DNA of 64,000 nucleotides from contig CAIRCM010000136.1 in NCBI GenBank assembly GCA_903877125.1, positions 34,712-98,711 on the forward strand, written 5' to 3'. This document shows positions 51,908 to 61,400 of this stretch, piece after piece. The DNA is from an uncultured Acetobacteraceae bacterium. GTDB lineage: Bacteria; Pseudomonadota; Alphaproteobacteria; Acetobacterales; Acetobacteraceae. Numbering within the stretch: the first letter of the stretch is position 1; every line of letters starts with the position of its first letter. The translations under genes and the position numbers were made by a program. A model generated the notes under the pieces. It made no database searches. It saw only the letters and a list, made by a program, of their open reading frames with translations, and was not told the origin of the DNA.

Positions 51908-53251
51908 ATGCGGATCCTGGTATGGCTGCTGAGTCTGTGCATCGGTTCGGCATGGGCGGCCGACCCCGTTGTGCCGCTGCCGGCGGGCTTTATCCTGGTC
52001 GGAGCCTCCGCCGATGAGAATGCAACGGCAGGCAACAACGCGACGCGCATCGCGCGTGATTCCGCTGGCCATGTCCACATGGTCTGGGTCGACAGCGGCC
52101 GTCAGGGGGCCCAGACCGGCCCGGTCTACCGCCGCCTCACCGTGGCCGACGATGGCGCCGTGCAGTTCGACACGCCGCCGGTCTACGTCGCCGACAAAAC
52201 GCCCGGCGATTGGAACGCCTACCCCGCTTTGGCCGTGACCCCCGATGCCGTCTACGTCGTCTGGCAGGGCGGCAGTGTCGCTCGGGTGCGCCGGCTGTCG
52301 GTCGGGCCGGGCGGGTATGAGTGGGGGCCGGTGGTCGATACCGGCGCGAAGAGCGACGGGCGCGACGTCGGCCCCGCCATCCTCGCCGACGCCAAGGGCG
52401 TGTATATCGTGACTCCCGCCGGGCAGTTCGCATCCTCCACCGATGGCGGACGGACCTGGAAGATCGAGGCAGTGCCCTTACCGCCCGGTCAGCACATCAA
52501 AACCGCATCGATCGCCGCCGATCCCGATGGTGGTGCGATCCTGGCGTTCAGCAGTGTCGTGCGCCCGACCAAAGACGAGTCGAAAGACGCGGGGTCGGGC
52601 GGCTATTGGCAGTTGCGCACCATCCGCCGCACCGCCGACGGACAATGGGTCGACCCTCAGGACGTGCTGGCGGGATTTCCAGGGTGGGGCGCGCCTGTGG
52701 GGGCGGAAGATTCGCTGGCCGATTGGGTCCGCATCGGTTCAGACAGCACCGGCGGCATGCATCTGGTGTGGCACGGCACGGGTCTGTCCCACATCTACGG
52801 CAACGACCAGGCCTATTATGCCTATCGGGCACCGAAGGGCGCCTGGCACGAACCCATTCCGCTGATCCGCCGCGACGATGCCGCCGGCGTGAAATTCTCC
52901 TTCGCGCCGTCGCTGACCATCGATGGGGAAACTGCCATCGCCACGGTCTTCTACGACATCTTCGACGGCAGCCGCTGGGCCGGTTTCGACGCCGACCTCG
53001 TACCCCTCCGGGGCGGAGCCATGCGGGGATCGCCCGTGCCGCTGACGCATTTCGTGCGGGCCTCGATTACCGACAAAAAGCCCGAGGCCGCTCTCAGCAG
53101 CCGCTTCCCCTCCGCGGCTCAGACCCCGTATCGGGCCCACGGGCATGTCTGGCTCGACGAAGTGCAGACCTTCATACCGATGGGCGTGCCGAACGCGCCC
53201 AAGCTCATTGTCTATCGCCAGGCCGATGTCACGGGGCTTTTGAGCCCGTAG
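51908..53251 (+). CDS. Secreted BNR/sialidase-like beta-propeller protein
   Basis: 447-residue exported protein with an 18-residue Sec signal peptide (MRILVWLLSLCIGSAWA). The mature part has repeated propeller-like strands with Asp-box-like turns (for example FASSTDGGRTWKIE and SDSTGGMHLVWHG). Asp-boxes (S-x-D-x-G-x-x-W) occur in sialidases and photosystem assembly factors and do not by themselves imply enzymatic activity. GGAGGGGAAGCCC leads into ATG 51908. It is alone, divergent from the O-antigen-ligase-like gene. Confidence 0.7.
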   Translation: MRILVWLLSLCIGSAWAADPVVPLPAGFILVGASADENATAGNNATRIARDSAGHVHMVWVDSGRQGAQTGPVYRRLTVADDGAVQFDTPPVYVADKTPGDWNAYPALAVTPDAVYVVWQGGSVARVRRLSVGPGGYEWGPVVDTGAKSDGRDVGPAILADAKGVYIVTPAGQFASSTDGGRTWKIEAVPLPPGQHIKTASIAADPDGGAILAFSSVVRPTKDESKDAGSGGYWQLRTIRRTADGQWVDPQDVLAGFPGWGAPVGAEDSLADWVRIGSDSTGGMHLVWHGTGLSHIYGNDQAYYAYRAPKGAWHEPIPLIRRDDAAGVKFSFAPSLTIDGETAIATVFYDIFDGSRWAGFDADLVPLRGGAMRGSPVPLTHFVRASITDKKPEAALSSRFPSAAQTPYRAHGHVWLDEVQTFIPMGVPNAPKLIVYRQADVTGLLSP

Positions 53252-53357
53252 AGCGTGATCGCCAGAGGTGGAATCACACGGCGGCGTGAATCACGCGATC
53301 AAAATCGTGGTCTCATACCAACCGCCCGAAACCTTGACTCGTGGCCCGACCCATATC

Positions 53358-53440
53358 GTCCTGCCGGCGAATGCCGGCATCCACGACTTTTCAAGCTCCG
53401 CGCAGCGAAAATCATGAATACCGGCATTCGCCGGCAGGAC
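53358..53440. repeat. REP-like inverted repeat pair
   Basis: GTCCTGCCGGCGAATGCCGG (53358 onward) and its inverted copy at about 53419-53440 form arms of 22 bp with 38 bp between. Each arm is itself palindromic (GCCGGC-GAAT-GCCGGC). This resembles BIME/REP elements. A second imperfect inverted repeat (GCGTGAT at 53253-53259, ATCACGC at 53290-53296) lies just upstream in the same 236-bp intergenic stretch. No gene is visible in 53252-53487. Confidence 0.8.
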
Positions 53441-53487
53441 GCGGGTGGAAGGCCGATGCGTCAATGATTGGGGCGGTTGGCCTCACA

Positions 53488-54198
53488 TCACACCCCCAAC
53501 TGCGTCGCCAAATCCTCGATATCCCGCGCCACGATGTCCCATTCCTGCTCGGCCGCGTAATCCCGCTTCTGATGCGGCCCATACTCCGTCGGCCGAGGCC
53601 AGAACGCCGTCATCAGCCCGGCCTTGCGCGCTGCGCCGAGATCGCCGTTATGCGCCGCCGCCATCATCACCTGCCCCGGTTCCAGGTCCATCAGCTTCGC
53701 CACGCCCAGATACGTCTCCGGATCCGGCTTGAAATGCCCGAACAGATCCGACCCGAACACCATGTCCCACGGCAGACCGGCATGCTTGGCCATATACGTC
53801 AGCAGCGACACGTTCCCATTCGACAATGGTCCGATCACGAATTTCGTCTTCAGCCGGGTAAGCCCCGGGACCGCGTCCGGCCACCCGTTCAACCGGTGCC
53901 AGCCCAGATTGATATGCACCAGATCGGCCTCGGTCAGGCCCTTGATCCCAAAATCCGCGACCAGCCTGTCCAGCGACCCGCGATGCAACGCGTCGAGTTT
54001 GGTCCAAGGCAACTCGCCCTTCCGCACCCGATCCATCGACGGATGGTAAGCCGCGCGCCAAGCGTCCACCAGCGCCGGCCAGTCCGCCGCGATACCGCGC
54101 TGGGCACCATAGGCGGACAGGTCCGCGATCAGGCTGCCCCGCCAATCGACGACGCTGCCGAAAGTATCGAACACGATTGCGACTGGTTGCTTGGCCAC
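53488..54198 (-). CDS. Haloacid dehalogenase type II-like hydrolase
   Basis: 236-residue HAD-fold protein. The nucleophile motif is VFDTFGSVVDW (Asp at about residue 12), close to the FDxFGTVVDW of L-2-haloacid dehalogenases, with Ser replacing the Thr after Gly. Motif II is GPLSNGN and motif III/IV SDLFGHFKPDPETY. GTG 54198 is chosen since AGGAGG lies 5 nt before it; TTG 54222 is an alternative. True dehalogenase activity is uncertain; related proteins hydrolyse phosphate esters or other halo acids. Confidence 0.85.
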   Translation of the reverse strand: MAKQPVAIVFDTFGSVVDWRGSLIADLSAYGAQRGIAADWPALVDAWRAAYHPSMDRVRKGELPWTKLDALHRGSLDRLVADFGIKGLTEADLVHINLGWHRLNGWPDAVPGLTRLKTKFVIGPLSNGNVSLLTYMAKHAGLPWDMVFGSDLFGHFKPDPETYLGVAKLMDLEPGQVMMAAAHNGDLGAARKAGLMTAFWPRPTEYGPHQKRDYAAEQEWDIVARDIEDLATQLGV

Positions 54199-54258
54199 GG
54201 GAACCTCCTGCTTTGACGGCAACCCAACCCGGATCGGCTCGTCCGGTCAAGCGCCGGA

Positions 54259-57200
54259 TCAGAAAACGCCGAACATCTTCCGCAGGAAGCCCGGTGTCAG
54301 CATGCTCAGCGGATTGACCGATACCGATGGGTCGGACATCGGTCCCCGGATCGCGTAGCTCGCGGCGAACAACCCCCCGCCTTCCTCCGACCGGAACAGC
54401 CCGCCGACGAAGGGGATTTTGCCCAGCATCGAATTGAAAAAATACGCGGGGACGACGGTCCCCGTCAGGTCGATCGTCTCGGCCTGCATATCCAGATGCC
54501 CCTGCGCGGTCATGCCCAGGGACGGACTGAACGCTCGGGCCTCCCGCAATGTCAGGTCGTCGTCCGCCAAAACGAACGGCGCGGTCAGATGGGCAAACGC
54601 CAGACCCGGCCCCTTCACCACGTCCACCAGACCGTACAGCGTCATCGCCTGCAGCAGCCGTCCCAGCGCGGGCGCGTCCCGGACCCGAAATTCCGTCATC
54701 TCCGCCGAACCGGTCAGCGGATGTCCTGTGAGCGAATCGTTGAACGTTCCGCTGACCGACAGCGTCCCGCCCTCGATCTTGCGCAGGGCATCCATCCCGC
54801 GCAGGAACATCCCCGCATCGGCGGCCGAGGCAACGAGCCGGCGAATGCCCCCGCTCCGGTCGATATCGACGCTGAACCGTCCCTGCGGCTGCGTCACCCC
54901 CGAGAGGCGCAGGTGGTTGAAAATACGCCCGTCGGTGCTGACCTCGGCCATTACGTTGGCCGCCACCACGTCGTGCGCCAGGAATACCCGCCCGAAACGC
55001 CCGGTCAGGTTCCAGGCCGGCCCCGGTGGCGGCTCCCCCTTCGTCCGATCGCGTCGTGGCGATTTCTCCTGTAGCTTGGCGCCAAGATCGAGGCTGGCAC
55101 CCGACAGACTGACCGACAGCGGCCCACCGTGCGGCAATCGTACCGAACCGCTCAGACCGTTCCGGCCAAATACCATCCTATCCAGTTGCACGGCCGATAC
55201 GCGGTTGCCGGTCAGTTCCGCCGACCCCCGCACCGTTATCCCCGCCCCGTCCGCCACGATCGAATCGATCCCGGTCAGATGCGGCCCGGTCAGGCGCAGC
55301 CGAGCCGATGCCTTCAGTCCGATGCCCGGCTGCTTGGTCCATGCCAGCGGGCCAAGCGTCAGTTTCGCGCCGGTCAGATCGGCGGTGACCGCCACCTCCG
55401 CCGTCCCGTTGCGCTGTTGACTCCACGTCGCCGACACCGGCAGTTCACCCGCCACGGTGTCGGTCAAATCCAACCCCGCGGCCGCGAGCTGCCGGACCGA
55501 AGCGCTGCCGGCGACCGCGATGCGCTGCACCACGTCCTGGGCACGCCCGGCCAGGAAATTCATCGACCCGTCGATGGTCGTGGTAATCCCACCGATCTGG
55601 CCCGTCCCCTTCAGCGTCAGTTGATCCTTGTTCGCCGCCACGTCCAACTCGGCATTGCTCAGGTCGCGGCCGGCAACCACGTCGGTCAGATGCCCCTGCC
55701 GCAGATGTGCGGTGACCCCGATCCCGACGTCGTCCATCGTCACCTTGTTTTCCATCGGAAAGCTGACCCGCATCGACACCGTCGCTTCGCCCGCCGGCTC
55801 GCGCAGGTCGATCGGGTGTTTGCTGAGCAGTTGCAGACGCGGCTCCTTCAACAGCGCCACGACATCGGCGAACGGTCCCGATGCCTGGATCATGACGTCA
55901 GCGGACTGGTGCGGCTTCTCCATGCCTGTCATGTGCAGCAACCCGCCGACGATCGCGATCGGGGCACGCGCGCCGACCCGCTGCTGCCCGTGCAGGATAT
56001 CGATTTCGATCGTATCGGGGTCGACAATCCGGACCCGCACGCGTCCCTGTTCCACCGGCGGCACCGGCCGAAGCCAGTGGATCGTCGCCTTCTCGGCTTC
56101 CAGGCTGCCCGACGCGCTCACCAGGGAAAGATCGCTCAGGTCCCGATTGGCCTCGAGCGTCAGGGCGAAGTGCGCGTCGTGGGCGAAACCCTCGGTGACG
56201 TTGGCAAGCAGCCACGGCCGTGCGCCACCCCCCATGCCCTCTGGCCAGAAGCGCGGCAGATCGGCCATCGCAACGCGATCCAGCCCCAGGTTCAACGTCG
56301 CCTTCACCCGCGACCCCGCCAGTGCCGCGGCACCGGACAGCGACACGGTCGTATCCGCCGCCCCGTTCGATCCCGGAAGCACCAGGCTGGCCGAGCCGAT
56401 TGTCAACGAGTCCGGGGTGGCGCTGAGGGCGATCGAGGCTGACCGTATCGCCATGGTGCCGTTGCCCGGCCGAATCGCCCCGGCACCCAGGCGGACATCC
56501 GCCTTGGCCGATTGCCACGCGAAGCCGCCCGATACGATCGCCGAACCCGACACTGACAGCGGCGCGTCGATGACATCCATGCCGTTCAGCCCCAACGCCG
56601 CCGGCACCACCGCGCCCAGGGAAAACCGGACCTCCGTCGACCCGAGATCGGGGGACGACACGGCTGTCACCGTCAGCGCCGCCTTTTGATTGTTCAACGC
56701 CAGCGTCGCCGATCCCATCAGATCGATGCCGCCACGGTCGCGCCGGACCAGATCGAGTGCGATCCCCGACGCGGTCCATGTCACCCCGAGACCCTGATCC
56801 ACCACATGTATTTCGACGTCGCGTGCCCGGACGCGCCGGAGTTGGCTCAGAACGTTGTGGCTCGGATGGTCGTCGCCGCTCGATGGCCGCATGAGTTCGT
56901 GCAAGGCCGCGCTGAAATCGAAGTCATCTGCTTGCGGTGCCTCCGTGGTCTCGGTCAGGTCGCCGACATCGACACCGATCGCGTTGCCGGCCGATCGCGT
57001 CACCGTCAGCCGCACGCCATCCACTTCCACCGCTCGCGGTGCGATCCGCCCAATCAACAGCGCGCCAACCGACAGGCTGACCACGACGTTCGGGATCTGC
57101 AGCCGCTTCCGCCCCGTGCGGTCGACGACCTCGACGTTCTGCAACCGCAGATCGATCGGCCGGTCCAAGCCTTGGTCGAACCCCTCCCACGCCAGCGCGA

Positions 57201-57327
57201 TCCCGCCGATCCCGATCCGCGTCGCAGCGTCATCGGTGTTCAGCGCCGCTTCGATCCGGCCCGTCAGGAAACCAAGATCGACCGGCCCCCGCGACAGCTG
57301 CCAGGCCAGCACCGTAAGCAGCGCCAC
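54259..57327 (-). CDS. AsmA/DUF3971-type large envelope protein (YhdP-like)
   Basis: 1,022 residues from GTG 57327, an inner-membrane-anchored protein with a huge periplasmic beta-rich part. Repeated AsmA-like strands (for example GGTLSVSGTFNDSLTGHPLTG) and the C-terminal LLQAMTLYGLVDVVKGPGLAFAHLTAPF segment are typical of the DUF3971/AsmA C-terminal domain of the AsmA/YhdP family, which moves phospholipids between membranes. In-frame residues RLVSLLFGGALLC upstream of GTG 57327 continue the hydrophobic anchor, but no ATG, GTG or TTG is found there, so the true start is unresolved. Confidence 0.8.
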   Translation of the reverse strand: MALLTVLAWQLSRGPVDLGFLTGRIEAALNTDDAATRIGIGGIALAWEGFDQGLDRPIDLRLQNVEVVDRTGRKRLQIPNVVVSLSVGALLIGRIAPRAVEVDGVRLTVTRSAGNAIGVDVGDLTETTEAPQADDFDFSAALHELMRPSSGDDHPSHNVLSQLRRVRARDVEIHVVDQGLGVTWTASGIALDLVRRDRGGIDLMGSATLALNNQKAALTVTAVSSPDLGSTEVRFSLGAVVPAALGLNGMDVIDAPLSVSGSAIVSGGFAWQSAKADVRLGAGAIRPGNGTMAIRSASIALSATPDSLTIGSASLVLPGSNGAADTTVSLSGAAALAGSRVKATLNLGLDRVAMADLPRFWPEGMGGGARPWLLANVTEGFAHDAHFALTLEANRDLSDLSLVSASGSLEAEKATIHWLRPVPPVEQGRVRVRIVDPDTIEIDILHGQQRVGARAPIAIVGGLLHMTGMEKPHQSADVMIQASGPFADVVALLKEPRLQLLSKHPIDLREPAGEATVSMRVSFPMENKVTMDDVGIGVTAHLRQGHLTDVVAGRDLSNAELDVAANKDQLTLKGTGQIGGITTTIDGSMNFLAGRAQDVVQRIAVAGSASVRQLAAAGLDLTDTVAGELPVSATWSQQRNGTAEVAVTADLTGAKLTLGPLAWTKQPGIGLKASARLRLTGPHLTGIDSIVADGAGITVRGSAELTGNRVSAVQLDRMVFGRNGLSGSVRLPHGGPLSVSLSGASLDLGAKLQEKSPRRDRTKGEPPPGPAWNLTGRFGRVFLAHDVVAANVMAEVSTDGRIFNHLRLSGVTQPQGRFSVDIDRSGGIRRLVASAADAGMFLRGMDALRKIEGGTLSVSGTFNDSLTGHPLTGSAEMTEFRVRDAPALGRLLQAMTLYGLVDVVKGPGLAFAHLTAPFVLADDDLTLREARAFSPSLGMTAQGHLDMQAETIDLTGTVVPAYFFNSMLGKIPFVGGLFRSEEGGGLFAASYAIRGPMSDPSVSVNPLSMLTPGFLRKMFGVF

Positions 57328-57737
57328 ACACAGCAGCGCGCCGCCGAACAGCAGCGATACAAGCCGGTGGGTGACGCGGAGGCTGAGATGGAAGTGGCGC
57401 AGGACAGAAATTCCGTACTGATGGGGAAGGGCACGCGATGCCCCGATCGTTTGCTGGTCTGATCCCCCACGCGGGCACGGTCGCGAAAGCCCCTCGCGCC
57501 GACGAACCTTTGTATGGTCGGCGGGCGGGAGGGGTCAAGAAAATCAGCCTTCGTCCATCCGAACTCGCGCGTTCTGTCCTAAAACCCCATGGTCCGGCTC
57601 ATCCGGGCCACCGATCGCCGCACACCTGCCGCCAGAGGGCAGACAAGCCTGCCCATGAGCCGAAATCCCGCCATACGCGATCCCCCGCGATTTCTCCGCT
57701 TGACCCGACAGCAGTTCGACCCGCAGCCTGATCCGCC
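57328..57737. other. Intergenic region of 410 bp between AsmA-like gene and glnE
   Basis: No gene I can support. It holds the divergent promoter region for the DUF3971 gene and glnE. The DUF3971 frame stays open into it (to about 57480) without a usual start codon. Small open frames (57438-57731 forward) are low-complexity and lack a ribosome site. GC content is high throughout, and I see no terminator or repeat. Confidence 0.5.
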
Positions 57738-60680
57738 ATGGCCCCACCCCCCTTCACCCTGCCCACCCACTGGCCGGCCCCGCACGACGCCGGCGCGGCC
57801 GAACGCCTGATCGAGCGGTTCGCCGAGGCCAAGGGACCCGAACGGCGCCTGATCGCCGATCCCGCCGTGGCCGCCATGCTGCGCTGCCTCGGCGGCAACA
57901 GCCCCTATCTCGCCGATCTCGCGGACCGGGAAGCCGCGACCATCGGCCGGCTGACCCGCGAGCACCCCGATGCGATCGTGGCCGAGGCCATGGCCACGCT
58001 GCGCGCGACCCCGCCCGCCACCCGACGCGACCGGGTCGCCGCCATCCTGCGCCAGACCAAGCGGATCGTCGCGCTGGTCGCCGCGATCGCCGATATCGGC
58101 GGCATCTGGCGGTTGGAAAAGGTGACCGAAGCGCTATCCGCTTTCGCCGAGGCCGCGCTGTCACTCGCCGTCGCCCATCTGCTGCGCACCGCGCATGACG
58201 CGGGCGAACTCCACCTTCCCGACCCCGACCAGCCCGCCACCGGTTCCGGTTTCACCGTCATCGGTATGGGCAAACTCGGCGCCCGGGAGCTGAACTACTC
58301 CTCCGATATCGACCTCATCGTGATCTACGACCAGGACGCCGGATGCTACACCGCTCGGACCGCGGGCGACGCACTGCGCCGGTTCATGGTGCGCCTGTCG
58401 CACGACCTCGTCGCGCTCATGGAAACACGCGACGCCGATGGCTACGTCTTCCGCACCGATCTGCGCCTCCGGCCCGACCCCGCCGCGACCCCACCCGCCG
58501 TCGCACTCGAAGCCGCGCTGACCTACTACGAAAGCATGGGCCAGAACTGGGAACGCGCCGCGATGATCAAGGCGCGCCCCGTCGCGGGCGATCTCGCCTT
58601 GGGCTGGCGGTTCCTCGATGCCATTCGACCCTTCGTCTGGCGCCGCGGCCTGGATTTCGCCGCCGTCGCCGACATCCACGCGATGAAGCGGCGGATCGAT
58701 GCCCATAAAAGCACCGCCCTCGCGTCCGGACGGAACCCGGTCGCCCGCATCGCCGGCCACAACGTCAAGCTCGGCGAAGGCGGCATTCGCGAAATCGAGT
58801 TCATGGCGCAGACGCTGCAACTCGTCTGGGGCGGCCGCGATCCGATCTTTCGCACGCCGGCCACGCTCACCGCCCTGCGGCTGCTGTCCAAAGCCGGGCT
58901 GACCCCGGTGCGCGCGGTGCGAGACCTGTCAGCCGCATACCGCTTCCTGCGGCAGGTGGAACACCGCCTCCAGATGATCGCCGACCGCCAGACCCACGAC
59001 ATCCCCAACGCACCAGCCGAAATCGCCCGCGTCGCCGTTTTCATGGGCTACCCGGACGCCCCGTCCTTCGCCAAGGTCCTGCTCCGCCAGCTCGGCCGGG
59101 TCCGCGCGCATTATCGCGATATCTTCGCACTTGTCCCCGAACCGTTGGACGGCATGGCAAACGGCGACTCGCTCGATTTCTCGGGTGAAGGAACCGCACC
59201 CGCCGCAACGACGGCCACCCTCTCGCACCTCGGGTTCAAGCAGCCCGAACGCGTCGTCGCCGCCGTGCGCGCATGGCAGGCCGGCCATGTCCGCGCCCTG
59301 CGATCCGCCCGCGCCCGGGAATTGATGGCGATCATGCTGCCGGGGATTTTACGGACGCTGGCCGAGCAGCCTTATCCCGATGAAACGTTCAACCGCTTCG
59401 ATCGGTTCATCGCCGCGCAGCCGACCGGTGTGCAACTGCTGTCCCTGTTTCAGCACAACCCCAATCTGATCGCCAGGGTCGCCGCGGTCCTCGGCGCATC
59501 CCCTCGACTCGCCGAGCACCTCGCGTTGCACCCCGCTTCGCTGGAAGGGCTCCTATGGCCCGAGGAAGCCGAACCGCCGCCGAAGCAGTTGGTGGCCCGG
59601 CTGCGCGACGCCCGCCTGCTGGAAGACGTCATCACGATCACACGCCGCGCCGTGAAGGCGGAGCATTTCGCGGTCTCCGTCGGCCAGATGGAGGGACGGC
59701 TGGACGCCGATGCGGCGGGCGAGCGGCGGTCCGATATGGCCCAGGCGGCGCTGGCCGCGATTCTGCCGCCGGTGATGGCGGATTTCGCCGAACGTCACGG
59801 CAAGGTCCGCGGCGGCGGCATGGTCGTGGTGGCCCTGGGCAAGGCCGGCGGGCGGGAGATGATGGCCGGCTCCGACCTCGACCTGATGCTGATCTACGAC
59901 CATCCGGCCTCCATCAGCGAAAGCCGCGGTGCGCGCAGCATGCCGGTCAGTCAATGGTTCGTCCGGGTGGCGCACGCTTTTGTCGCCGCGATCACCGCGC
60001 CGGGGATCGAGGGGCCGCTCTATCAGGTCGACATGCGGTTGCGCCCATCGGGCAACAAGGGGCCAGTCGCCGTCTCCCTGTCCAGTTTCCGCCGCTACCA
60101 CGCCGAGGACGCCTGGACCTGGGAGCGTATGGCACTCACCCGCGCCCGCGTGGTCGCCGGCCCCCCGCGATTGCGCGCGACGGTCGAGGCCGCCCTCGCC
60201 GAAGCAATCGCCGGGGCCGGCGACCCCACCCGCATCCGCGCCGACGCCGCGTCAATGCGCGCCCGGATGCTCCGGGATCTGCCGCCCGAGGGGCCGTGGG
60301 ACGTCAAACTCCGCCCCGGCGGCCAGATCGAGGTCGAGTTCGTCGGTCAGGCTTTGCAGCTGATCCGCCCCGACGCCGCACACCCGACCTTGCGCCACGC
60401 GCTGCGGCGTCTGTCAGCCGCCGGGCTGCTGGCCGAGCCGGACGCGGCGCTGCTGATCCATGCGGATCATGTGTGGCGCTCGGTGCAGGGCATGTTGCGC
60501 ATCGTCGTCGATCGTTCGGTGGGCTACGACCTGCCGGAAGCCTCGGCCCGTCCCTTGCTGGCGGCGGCGCGCGCGGCGAAGCTGGACGCGGTTGATCTGG
60601 CGGGTCTGCACGCCAATCTGGATGAGCTGGCACAACAGGTACGGGCGATCTTCGTCCGTTATATCGGGGAGATTGGATGA
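57738..60680 (+). CDS. glnE: Glutamine synthetase adenylyltransferase/deadenylyltransferase
   Basis: Bifunctional nitrogen-control enzyme of 980 residues that adds and removes AMP on glutamine synthetase. The two nucleotidyltransferase domains are visible: GMGKLGARELNYSSDIDLIV near residue 176 (deadenylylation) and ALGKAGGREMMAGSDLDLML near residue 700 (adenylylation), each with the G-S/N-x-D-x-D motif. The linker RNPVARIAGHNVKLGEGGIREIEF and the C-terminal GGQIEVEFVGQAL complete the GlnE pattern. The stop overlaps the peroxiredoxin ATG (ATGA). Confidence 0.97.
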   Translation: MAPPPFTLPTHWPAPHDAGAAERLIERFAEAKGPERRLIADPAVAAMLRCLGGNSPYLADLADREAATIGRLTREHPDAIVAEAMATLRATPPATRRDRVAAILRQTKRIVALVAAIADIGGIWRLEKVTEALSAFAEAALSLAVAHLLRTAHDAGELHLPDPDQPATGSGFTVIGMGKLGARELNYSSDIDLIVIYDQDAGCYTARTAGDALRRFMVRLSHDLVALMETRDADGYVFRTDLRLRPDPAATPPAVALEAALTYYESMGQNWERAAMIKARPVAGDLALGWRFLDAIRPFVWRRGLDFAAVADIHAMKRRIDAHKSTALASGRNPVARIAGHNVKLGEGGIREIEFMAQTLQLVWGGRDPIFRTPATLTALRLLSKAGLTPVRAVRDLSAAYRFLRQVEHRLQMIADRQTHDIPNAPAEIARVAVFMGYPDAPSFAKVLLRQLGRVRAHYRDIFALVPEPLDGMANGDSLDFSGEGTAPAATTATLSHLGFKQPERVVAAVRAWQAGHVRALRSARARELMAIMLPGILRTLAEQPYPDETFNRFDRFIAAQPTGVQLLSLFQHNPNLIARVAAVLGASPRLAEHLALHPASLEGLLWPEEAEPPPKQLVARLRDARLLEDVITITRRAVKAEHFAVSVGQMEGRLDADAAGERRSDMAQAALAAILPPVMADFAERHGKVRGGGMVVVALGKAGGREMMAGSDLDLMLIYDHPASISESRGARSMPVSQWFVRVAHAFVAAITAPGIEGPLYQVDMRLRPSGNKGPVAVSLSSFRRYHAEDAWTWERMALTRARVVAGPPRLRATVEAALAEAIAGAGDPTRIRADAASMRARMLRDLPPEGPWDVKLRPGGQIEVEFVGQALQLIRPDAAHPTLRHALRRLSAAGLLAEPDAALLIHADHVWRSVQGMLRIVVDRSVGYDLPEASARPLLAAARAAKLDAVDLAGLHANLDELAQQVRAIFVRYIGEIG

Positions 60681-61144
60681 TGAGCGTGACAGACGGCGAC
60701 ATGGCGCCCGATTTCGAAATGCCGGCGACCGGCGGGCGGACGGTGAGCCTGGCCGCGATGCGGGGCAAACCGTTCGTGCTGTATTTCTACCCCAAGGCAG
60801 ATACGCCCGGCTGCACCAAGGAAGCCTGCGCGTTCCAGGAGGCACTGCCGCAACTCGGTCATATCGGCCTGGACGTGATCGGCGTGTCCCCCGACAAGAT
60901 CAAGCCGATCGAGAAGTTCGCCGACAAATACAAGCTGACCTTCCCCTTGGCGTCCGACGAGTCGAAGGCGGTGGCCGAACGTTACGGCACCTGGGTCGAG
61001 AAATCGATGTACGGCCGCAAATACATGGGCATGGAACGCAGCACTTTCCTGATCGACAAGACCGGCAAGATCGCGAAAGTCTGGCGCAAGGTCAGCGTGG
61101 CCGGCCATGCCGAGGCGGTCTTGACAGCGGCACAGGCGCTATAG
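60677..61144 (+). CDS. bcp: Peroxiredoxin, bacterioferritin comigratory protein (BCP) type
   Basis: 155-residue thiol peroxidase reducing H2O2 and organic hydroperoxides. The active-site segment FYPKADTPGCTKEACAFQE has the peroxidatic Cys46 and resolving Cys51 in the C-x4-C arrangement of 2-Cys BCP. ATG 60677 overlaps the glnE stop; an ATG directly after (60680) is the alternative. Following the large glnE gene, the pair may share regulation, a common proteobacterial arrangement. Confidence 0.95.
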   Translation: MMSVTDGDMAPDFEMPATGGRTVSLAAMRGKPFVLYFYPKADTPGCTKEACAFQEALPQLGHIGLDVIGVSPDKIKPIEKFADKYKLTFPLASDESKAVAERYGTWVEKSMYGRKYMGMERSTFLIDKTGKIAKVWRKVSVAGHAEAVLTAAQAL

Positions 61145-61164
61145 CAACCATATCATATCTACAA

Positions 61165-61203
61165 CGTCATGGCCGGGCTTGTCCCGGCCACCTGTCGCGA
61201 CAC
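61165..61203. repeat. REP-like palindromic repeat, copy A
   Basis: 39-bp repeat beginning CGTCATGGCC and ending GACAC. An 8-bp stem, TGGCCGGG/CCCGGCCA (61170-61190), has a 5-nt loop. It matches 63954-63992 at 33 of 39 positions. It lies in the 256-bp stretch after the peroxiredoxin gene; nothing else is visible there. Confidence 0.85.
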
Positions 61204-61400
61204 CGATCCCAGGGGGAGGGCCGTCCCGGTACGCCGGTCAATGCCGGAACGTTCCGACCGACCGGTAACCTCTCGTCAACGTGTTCCCATCCCTTGGTTT
61301 ACGATCCCCCCCGATGCGGGCTAGCCTTCTCAACCCACCACCCGGTTGCAAAGCTGGAAACCACCCGGTTGAAGACATCCAGCGTGAGGGAACAGACCCC

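Noticed and set aside
57438..57731. Small forward frame before glnE
   Set aside because: No ribosome site, Arg/Pro/Ser-rich composition and no family; it overlaps the possible 5' end of the AsmA-like gene.
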